A DNA stretch of 9,246 nucleotides from JAWLCQ01 sp041687095 (lineage in GTDB: Bacteria > Planctomycetota > Phycisphaerae > SM23-33). Position 1 is the first letter of the stretch, and every line of letters begins with the position of its first letter. The notes under the pieces were generated by a model. That model saw only the letters and a list, made by a program, of their open reading frames with translations, made no database searches and was not told where the DNA came from. Shown piece after piece: positions 1 to 5,700 of this stretch. A program made the position numbers and the translations under genes. The stretch is taken from contig JAWLCQ010000183.1 of NCBI GenBank assembly GCA_041687095.1, positions 1 to 9,246 of the forward strand, in the 5' to 3' direction.

Positions 1-124
1 GGCTTCTTTCGCACAACCAGCCGTTGCTCCAGAGTTGCTTCAAACATGCCAAGCTTCCGTGGTAGAAGTTGCGACATTATTAAAGTGACGCTCAATAACC
101 GATCAACCAGTCATCCATCCAGCC
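1..124. other. Upstream non-coding stretch before the GH9 gene
   Basis: This stretch is visibly less GC-rich than the rest of the window and carries no ORF that resembles a protein. An AT-rich patch lies at about 75-97. The best sigma70-like match is TTCCGT (55-60), 17 bp, then TATTAA (78-83), but the -35 half is poor, so I do not call a promoter. In the GH9 frame an in-frame TGA lies at 86-88. No purine-rich Shine-Dalgarno sequence precedes the ATG at 125, so the GH9 mRNA may be translated without one. The stretch probably holds the GH9 promoter and 5' UTR, but that is inferred from position only. Confidence 0.5.
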
Positions 125-1816
125 ATGCTCCACGTGAACCACATCGGCTTTCGCGACGACGACCCGCTGAAGCGCCTCGTTCTGCCCGTCGCCGCCGACG
201 GGATCGGGTTCCTGGGGGAGGTGGTCTTCAATGTCCTCCGCGTCAGCGAGTACATCCTCCGCCCGCTGGGGACGCCCGAGCAGGCCGCCACCGCCCTCCC
301 CCGCCGCGCCGCCCTCGAGGACACCCCCGCCGGCCGCTACGCCGTGTGCGACCTCTCCGAGGTCACCGTTCGCGGCGGCTACCAGGCGTTCCACGACGGG
401 CAGGCCAGCTACCCCTTCCTCATCTACCGCCCGGTGTGGCGGCGGTGCTTCCGCATGCTGCTGGAGTGGTACCGCATCGCCGCCTGCGGGGAGGCGGCGC
501 CCGGGTACCACGACGCCTGCCACCTCGACGACTCCCGCCTCGAGCCCGACGGCGCCCAGGCCGACCTCGCCGGGGGGTGGCACGACGCGGGCGACCTCCG
601 CAAGTGGACCAGCACCATGGCCACCACCGCCCACCGCCTCTGCGACCTCGTCACCGAGCACGGGCGAAACCTCGAGGCCCTGGGCCTGGACGAGGCGGCC
701 GTGTGGCGCCAGGTCGAGCGCGGGGCACGCTACCTGCTCAAGTGCATCGACCCGCAGACGGGGCTGGTGTGGCACTCCATCGCGGCGGCGGCGGACAACT
801 CCTGCAACGTCTGGACGGACAACGTTCCCAACAGCGGGGACGAGCGGTGGAGCAAGACCGACACGCCCCCCATGACCGCCAACCTGCACGTGCAGGCGAT
901 GTGCGCCCTGGCGATCGCGCTGCGGGAGCGGGATGCGGAACTCTCCGGCCGCTGCGCCGGGGCCGCCCTCCGCGTGTGGACGGCGATGGGGGGGCGGTTC
1001 CGCACGCCCGAGGCCTCCGTCCCCGCCGAGTTGCAGCTCTGGAAGCTCACCCGCGACGACACCCACCGCCACGCCGTCCGGGCAGGCCTGGCGAACCTGC
1101 TGGACCGCCAGGTCACCGGCCCGCGGTTCGGGCAGGACCGCCTCCGCGGGTACTTCCTCGCCAACGAGGACGCCATCGAGGGCCACCACGGGCTCACCAC
1201 GCAGGGCGGGCAGAACCTGTTCGTCTTCGCCGAGTACGCCGCGTGGCTCGCCGAGGCGATCCTCCTGTTCGGGGACGACGGGGACGCGCCCCGCTGGCGG
1301 GAGGCGCTGACGCTGCTGCTGGAGGGCTGCCTGGAACCGATGCTGCACCTCTCGCCCTACCGCGTGCTGCCCGCGAGCCTCTTCGCCCGCCCGCACGGGC
1401 CCGCGTTCGGGCGGCCGCTGGCGGGGGACCTGGGCTTCCGCTACTTCGGGGTCCACCGCCACGGGACCAACGGGAACCTCTGCAACACCGCCGCCGCCCT
1501 CGCCCTCTGCGCCCGCGCCCTCGACGAGCCCCGCTGGGCCGCCTACGCCCAGAAGCAGCTCGAATGGGTCCTGGGCTTCAACCCCTTCGACGCCAGCATG
1601 CTCACCGGGATCGGGTACGGGACGGGGGCGGTCTTCAGCTACTACGTAGGCCAGATCCCCGGCGGGATCATCAACGGCATCCGCGGGGACGACCGCGACG
1701 AACCGCTCCTCGCCCTCGGCCGCCAGTGCGACCCCTCGTGCATGGAGTACTGGTCCATCCACACCGCCGCCATGCTCCGCGCCCTGGCGATCCTGGAAAA
1801 CCAGCGCCTGTCGTAG
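125..1816 (+). CDS. Glycoside hydrolase family 9 enzyme with N-terminal Ig-like domain, probably cytoplasmic
   Basis: A complete 563-residue protein of the GH9 (cellulase E/D) family, which hydrolyses beta-1,4 glycosidic bonds with inversion. Residues 1-100 resemble the N-terminal Ig-like domain (HVNHIGFR opening). About 105-560 form the (alpha/alpha)6 catalytic domain. Visible family signatures are YHDACHLDD (128-136), the GGWHDAGD motif (150-157) whose D154 and D157 match the base/nucleophile-water aspartates, HRHGTNGN (444-451), VLGFNPFDASMLTGIGYGTG (482-501), and E541 in EYWSIHTA, which aligns with the catalytic acid in the family pattern E-V-A-I-D-W-N-A. The start is fixed: an in-frame TGA lies at 86-88 and this is the only ATG after it. 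There is therefore no room for a signal peptide, and the Ig-like domain starts at once. Intracellular GH9 enzymes of this size and layout, known in vibrios, act on cello- or glucosamine oligosaccharides; an endoglucanase is the alternative. Substrate is uncertain, family is not. Confidence 0.93.
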   Translation: MLHVNHIGFRDDDPLKRLVLPVAADGIGFLGEVVFNVLRVSEYILRPLGTPEQAATALPRRAALEDTPAGRYAVCDLSEVTVRGGYQAFHDGQASYPFLIYRPVWRRCFRMLLEWYRIAACGEAAPGYHDACHLDDSRLEPDGAQADLAGGWHDAGDLRKWTSTMATTAHRLCDLVTEHGRNLEALGLDEAAVWRQVERGARYLLKCIDPQTGLVWHSIAAAADNSCNVWTDNVPNSGDERWSKTDTPPMTANLHVQAMCALAIALRERDAELSGRCAGAALRVWTAMGGRFRTPEASVPAELQLWKLTRDDTHRHAVRAGLANLLDRQVTGPRFGQDRLRGYFLANEDAIEGHHGLTTQGGQNLFVFAEYAAWLAEAILLFGDDGDAPRWREALTLLLEGCLEPMLHLSPYRVLPASLFARPHGPAFGRPLAGDLGFRYFGVHRHGTNGNLCNTAAALALCARALDEPRWAAYAQKQLEWVLGFNPFDASMLTGIGYGTGAVFSYYVGQIPGGIINGIRGDDRDEPLLALGRQCDPSCMEYWSIHTAAMLRALAILENQRLS

Positions 1817-1847
1817 CGGCGCCCGTGGAGGCCTCCCCACGCATGCC

Positions 1848-1908
1848 CAGAAGCGGGCGGGGATGCAGGGGATGCAGGGGATCGGAGTGCAGAAGCGGGC
1901 GGGGATGC
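1848..1908. repeat. 19-bp direct repeat, two copies
   Basis: CAGAAGCGGGCGGGGATGC occurs identically at 1848-1866 and 1890-1908, offset by 42 bp. The spacer contains further tandem copies of GGGGATGCA. It starts 32 bp after the GH9 stop codon and runs straight into the 18-bp tandem array. Function unknown. Confidence 0.85.
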
Positions 1909-1912
1909 GCCC

Positions 1913-2002
1913 GTGCGACGCCCCGAACGCGTGCGTCGCTCCGAATGCGTGCGACGCCCCGAACGCGTGCGTCGCTCCGAATGCGTGCGACGTCCCGAGC
2001 GC
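1913..2002. repeat. 18-bp tandem repeat, five units in an A-B-A-B-A' order
   Basis: Units are GTGCGACGCCCCGAACGC (1913-1930 and 1949-1966), GTGCGTCGCTCCGAATGC (1931-1948 and 1967-1984) and a variant GTGCGACGTCCCGAGCGC (1985-2002). The beginning of a sixth unit, GTGCGTTG, merges into the hairpin at 2007. A and B units differ at four positions and alternate exactly, so the effective period is 36 bp with a diverged half-period. The unit length is a multiple of three, so all frames stay open through it. I see no start site that makes it a convincing gene, and treat it as an intergenic minisatellite. Confidence 0.9.
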
Positions 2003-2006
2003 GTGC

Positions 2007-2030
2007 GTTGGGGGTCTCCTGACCCCCAAC
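2007..2030. repeat. Perfect hairpin, GGGTC-N4-GACCC family, copy 1
   Basis: GTTGGGGGTC (2007-2016) pairs perfectly with GACCCCCAAC (2021-2030) around the loop TCCT, a 10-bp stem. It directly abuts the tandem array. No T-run follows, so a rho-independent terminator is not supported, though a transcript-end or mRNA-stabilising role is possible. Confidence 0.8.
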
Positions 2031-2153
2031 GTCCGGGAACGTCCAGAGCGCTTCCGCGATAGCGTCATGGCGGCGCTTCGGTCGCGGCGGCCGCCGCCGC
2101 GAAGGGGACGCTCCAACGACGCTGCCGCGGAGGCGGCCCTCACCCCTCCAGGA

Positions 2154-2179
2154 CGCCGGGGGTCAGGAGACCCCCGGCG
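2154..2179. repeat. Perfect hairpin, GGGTC-N4-GACCC family, copy 2
   Basis: CGCCGGGGGTC (2154-2164) pairs with GACCCCCGGCG (2169-2179) around the loop AGGA, an 11-bp stem. Its 18-bp core (2158-2175) is the exact reverse complement of the core of copy 1 (2010-2027), so the two copies lie in opposite orientation, 130 bp apart. Confidence 0.8.
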
Positions 2180-2192
2180 CAGACGCGCGGGA

Positions 2193-2208
2193 CGGGTCAG
2201 AAGACCCG
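2193..2208. repeat. Hairpin, GGGTC-N4-GACCC family, copy 3
   Basis: CGGGTC (2193-2198) pairs with GACCCG (2203-2208) around the loop AGAA. It has the orientation of copy 2, with one loop base changed and a shorter stem. Three copies of the same core within about 200 bp support a dispersed repeat rather than chance. Confidence 0.65.
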
Positions 2209-2258
2209 CGGCGCAGGCGTCTGCGTGATGTGTAGAACAACGAGGTGGATGGTGGTCC

Positions 2259-2277
2259 CCTCTTCCCGGGGGAGAGG
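2259..2277. repeat. GC-rich hairpin centred on CCCGGG
   Basis: CCTCTTCCC (2259-2267) pairs with the GGGGAGAGG arm ending at 2277, with one G-T wobble and almost no loop. Near-palindromes of this kind are common intergenic repeats in GC-rich bacteria. No function can be read from it. Confidence 0.5.
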
Positions 2278-2295
2278 ACGTCACGCGGCGACAGA

Positions 2296-2305
2296 GGGGG
2301 GGGGG
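2296..2305. repeat. Homopolymeric run of ten G
   Basis: Ten consecutive G residues, 35 bp upstream of the -35 box of the promoter candidate for the giant surface-protein gene. Runs this long are prone to slipped-strand length change. It is not inside a supported gene, so any effect would act on promoter spacing or regulator access. Confidence 0.8.
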
Positions 2306-2340
2306 CGATGGCGATGGCCCGGCCGTTCCCCTGCTTTTCA

Positions 2341-2368
2341 TTGACCTCTGCCGATTCCGTGGTATGCT
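2341..2368 (+). promoter_or_regulatory. Extended -10 sigma70-type promoter candidate for the giant gene
   Basis: TTGACC (2341-2346; 5 of 6 to TTGACA) is followed by a 16-bp spacer and TATGCT (2363-2368; 4 of 6 to TATAAT). TG lies one base before the -10, giving the extended form TGGTATGCT. The sequence from about 2333 is locally AT-richer. Transcription would begin near 2375 and leave a leader of about 325 nt before the giant gene. This is the best promoter match I found in the intergenic region. Confidence 0.5.
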
Positions 2369-2515
2369 TTGGAGCGTCGGGCGAAACGGGGCTCAACCGG
2401 GGCGTCTGGCATGGCTTTGCTCGCAGCACACGATGACAAAGGGGAGGACCTTTGTCGCGTGAAAGCCTTTGGCTCGCGTTCCGGTTGGGGACGCCAAAGG
2501 GAGGAGAACCCGGCG

Positions 2516-2653
2516 ATGGCGCTCACCGCACTCCAGCCCGTCATGCGCGGACGCTGCTCACTCCGCGCACGCATGCCTGCCTGGAACCGTCGGTGCGCGG
2601 CGAGGCGGCACGACAGGCCGCCGGCCCCACTCGCTTCGGAACCCCTCGCGTAA
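2516..2653 (+). CDS. Possible 45-residue leader peptide, hypothetical
   Basis: An ATG at 2516 follows a strong Shine-Dalgarno-like GGGAGGAG (2499-2506) at a 9-nt spacing, and the frame runs to a TAA at 2651-2653, 47 nt before the giant gene's ATG. The product would be very Arg-rich, with no membrane segment and no motif I recognise. The same frame is open further upstream, with a GTG at 2459 behind the GGAGG in the first hairpin loop, which would give 64 residues. It is either an upstream ORF linked to the structured leader or a chance frame in GC-rich DNA. The Shine-Dalgarno sequence is the main argument for it, since the two large genes have weak ones. Low confidence. Confidence 0.2.
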   Translation: MALTALQPVMRGRCSLRARMPAWNRRCAARRHDRPPAPLASEPLA

Positions 2654-2690
2654 CTCCATGCGGACGCTCCGCGCGTTCGCGTAGCACATT

Positions 2691-2694
2691 GGGG
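2691..2694 (+). promoter_or_regulatory. Weak ribosome binding site that decides the giant gene's start
   Basis: GGGG ends 6 nt before the ATG at 2701 but directly touches the alternative ATG at 2695. Spacing therefore favours 2701. The choice alters only two residues (Met-Gln) ahead of the signal peptide. Confidence 0.45.
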
Positions 2695-2700
2695 ATGCAA

Positions 2701-5700
2701 ATGCTCAAGATCGAGCGTCTCGGGTGGCGTGGTGCGTGCCTGATCGCCTGCACCGTGCTGGCGGTCGTGGCGGTGGGGACGGCGAGGGCGGCGGATACCT
2801 TCTGGAAGGGCGCGGTAGGCGTCGAGGGCGACTGGTTCGACCCCGCCAACTGGTCGGCCGGGGTGCCCGCGGGCACGGTTCGGCCGGTCATCAACAACGG
2901 GGGCACTGCGGTCCTGACCGCCCCGGGGGCGACGATCGTGGGCCTGCACGTGGGGCTGGAGGCTCCGGGCGGGACGCTGGTCGTCCGCGGGGGGGATCTG
3001 CAGGTGGAGAACAACCTCGTGGTGGGCACCAGTGCGGGTTCCCACGCCTCGTTCCTCTTCGAGGACGGGACGATCTCCGTCACCACCAACTTCTACGCGG
3101 GGCGATACGGAACGGGGACGGGATCCCAGAGCGGCGGGCGGCTGGAGACGCTGTTCTTCGGCGTGTCGGACACGGCGGGCTCCTCGTACACGCTCGCGGG
3201 CGACGGGGAGGTGTACTCCGGGTCGTCCACGGTGTCGCGAACCTTCACGCAGAACGGGGGGCTGCACGAGACGGCCGGGACGCTACGGGTGGACCTCAAC
3301 GGGGCGTACACGCTGACGGATGGGATGGCGCGGTCGAACGTCACCACCATTACCCGCGCCACCTCCGCCGCCGCTCCCCTCTTCCGGCAGGAGGGCGGGC
3401 TGCACTCGATCGCGCAGAAACTCCACGTGGGCTACCAGACCGCCAACCACGGCCGCTACGAACTCGCCGGGGGCACGCTGCAGACGCCCGAGGAGCGGAT
3501 CGGAACCGACGGGGCCGGCGGGACGTTCCTGCACTCCGACGGGCTCAACGACGTGCAGCGGCTGGTACTGGGGGCGGGCGGGGAGTATTCGCTGTCGGGC
3601 GGGACGCTGCGGATCGGGGAGGCCCTCACCCTCGACGGGACGCTGACGCTGGCGACGGGGGCGTGGACGCTGCAGCTTGCGGGCGGGACGGCCGACCTCA
3701 CCACCGTCAACTTCGCCGACGTCTCCCAGGGGACCTTCCGCGGGGAGGCGGGGACGTTCGCGCTGTTCCCCGCGGGGATGGACCCGCTGGCCGACTTCGC
3801 GTCGTTCTCGACGGAGGGGACGTGGCACGTGCAGGGCTCGACGTTCCACGTGGCCCCCGGGGAGACGAAGACGCTCGATGGGCTGTTCGTCGACCCGGTC
3901 CTGTGCGAGGGCACGCTGGTGCAGGGCGCGGGAGGGCTCACGCTCACCGGGGGCCTGCAGGTCCGCGGGAGCGGGTCGGCCGACGCGGTCGAGCTGCAGG
4001 TGAGCAACGGGAGCGGATCGGGCATCACCGCGGGCGACCTCACCGCGAAGACGGTGCGCATCGGCCAAACGGGGCGGGGCCGGTTCACGCAGACCGACGG
4101 GAACGTGTCCATCGCCGGTGGGTCGGGCCTGCTCATCGGGACCGCCCAGGCCGGCCGCTACGAGATGGGCGGCGGGTCGCTGCAGACCAACACCGCGGTC
4201 GTCGGCGAGACCGCCTCGGGGGCGCTGCGCATCACCGGGGGGCGGGCGGACCTCACCTCCCTCACCCTCCGCGCGACCAACGACTCCAACCTCGTGATCG
4301 AGGGCGGGAGCGTGTACTCCAGCACCCAGACCCTCCAGGGCCGGACCGAACACCTCGGCGGGGAGAACGACACCGGGACGATGACGCTCGAGGGCGACTA
4401 CGACTACACCGGGGGCGAGCTGTACACGACGAACCTCTACGTGCGGTCCGCCAACGCCTCCCCCACCGCCGTCCTGCGCCAGAGCGGGCCCACGCACGTG
4501 GTCCGCGGGCGGATGTACGTCGGGAGCGACGCGGGCAAGCACGGGCGGTACGAGTTGGCGGACGGCAACCTGTGGATGCAGCAGGCGTACATCGGCGGGA
4601 CGGGCACGTCCAGCGGGCAGATGGTGCAGACGGGCGGGCTCCACCAGGTCCGCCGGCTGTTCGTGCAGCCCACCGGGCAGTACGACGTGTCGGGGGGCAC
4701 GCTGCGGATCCGCGAGACGCTCAGCGTGCAGGGCGCCCTGAACTTCAACGCCGGGGCATGGACGCTGGACCTCGTCGGGGGCGTGCTGGACCTCAGCGCG
4801 GCGGACTTCAACCAAGTGTCCCAAGCGAAGCTCCTCGTCGCCGAGCCCGTGCTCGCCATTCTGCCCGCGGGCTTTGACGCCAACGCCTTCGCGACGCTGC
4901 AGAACGACGGGCTGCTGCACGAGCGCGGCCGCACCCTCACCATCCCCGCCGGGCGGACGTTCAACGGGGAGGCCGTCATCGACGACCGCCTGGTGGTCCG
5001 CGGAGCCCTGACGGTTTTCGGATCGGGCATCACGTCGCGGGGCGGGATCGAGGTCGTCGAGGGCGGCTCGGCGGCGATCGGCAGCGCGCAGGTGTCCGAT
5101 ACGACCTCCGGCGTCTCGGGCGGTCTGCTGGACGCGCAGACGCTGTACCTCGGGTCCGACGCGAACGGGGAGTTCACGCAGACCGGCGGGGAGGTGCGGC
5201 TGCGGGCGGGGACGGGGCTGTACGTCGGGTCCACGAGCGCCACGACGGGGGGGACGGCCGTGTACCGCCTGATCGATGGGGACCTCGCGTGCGACGGAAC
5301 CGAGAGCATCGGGGCGGGCAGGAGCGGGCGGTTCGTGCACAGCGGCGGGCGGAACCGCGCGGACGAGGTGCTGGTGAAGGCCCCCGGGGCGTACGAGCTT
5401 TCCGGGGGCACGGTGAGCGCGCGGCGGACGCAGGTGAACGGGGCGTTCGTGCAGGCGGGCGGGTCGCACGAGGTGCGTGAGGAGGCGAGGATCGTCTCGT
5501 CGTACGACCTGCAGGGCGGGAGCCTGCTGGCGGGGCAGGGGTCGGTGACGGCGGGGACGAGCGTGCCCAAGCCCGTGTTCCGCCACACCGGCGGGGCGGC
5601 CGGGTCCTCCGACGTGCTCTACATCGCCGACGCCAGCAACACCCGCGGCCGCTACGAACTCAGCGGCGGCGCCCTCACCGCCATGCGGACGGTGCTCGGG

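Larger units (their letters stand above)
1817..2340. other. Gene-free intergenic stretch rich in short repeats and hairpins
   Basis: No convincing protein gene lies here. Frames that stay open, such as a Cys-Asp-Ala-Pro-Asn-Ala-type frame from 1863, owe this to tandem repeats and GC content. The stretch holds a 19-bp direct repeat, an 18-bp tandem array, four hairpins and a G10 run, each listed separately. Around 2072-2105 a GC-only near-palindrome centred on GGCGGCCGCC adds further structure. No hairpin is followed by a T-run, so none is a textbook intrinsic terminator for the GH9 transcript. Confidence 0.7.
2375..2694 (+). promoter_or_regulatory. Long structured 5' leader of the giant gene
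   Basis: The predicted leader contains two neighbouring hairpins: GACAAAGG (2435-2442) with CCTTTGTC (2449-2456), loop GGAGGA, and CCTTTGGC (2466-2473) with GCCAAAGG (2493-2500). Their arms are cross-complementary: CAAAGG at 2437-2442 could also pair with CCTTTG at 2466-2471, and CCAAAGG at 2494-2500 with CCTTTG at 2449-2454. Purine-rich ribosome-binding-like sequences sit in the first loop (2443-2448) and just after the second hairpin (2499-2506). Further stems are TGCGCGGA (2544-2551) with TCCGCGCA (2562-2569), and GCGGA/TCCGC at 2660-2672. This topology fits a cis-acting control element, but I match it to no known riboswitch class. A cluster of intergenic repeats is the plain alternative. 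Confidence 0.35.

Noticed and set aside
1913..2002. CRISPR array
   Set aside because: Units are contiguous 18-mers with no unique spacers, and no cas gene is nearby.
2007..2030. Rho-independent terminator for the GH9 gene
   Set aside because: The stem is strong but is followed by AACGTCCGGG with no T-run, and it lies 190 bp after the stop codon.
1863..2228. Small gene with Cys-Asp-Ala-Pro-Asn-Ala hexapeptide repeats
   Set aside because: The peptide repeat is an automatic product of the 18-bp DNA array. The rest of the frame is Arg/Pro-rich and runs through the GGGTC hairpins, and no ribosome site supports the start.
92..2341. 749-codon open frame on the minus strand across the GH9 gene and intergenic region
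   Set aside because: Its product is low-complexity Gly/Ala/Val/Arg sequence without domains, while the opposite strand encodes an intact GH9 enzyme with all catalytic motifs. It is open because the plus-strand gene nearly avoids codons whose complement is a stop.
2461..2510. Resemblance of GGGGACGCCAAAGG to the GGGACGCAAAGC core of the cyclic-di-GMP-I (GEMM) riboswitch
   Set aside because: Only this short string is similar. The other conserved GEMM elements, including the tetraloop-receptor and the second stem's conserved bases, are not in place, so I do not call a riboswitch.
2724..4877. Long plus-strand frame 3 product, and another at 6831-8702
   Set aside because: Both are Gly/Arg-rich out-of-frame readings of the giant gene. 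The repeat pattern is found only in the frame starting at 2701.
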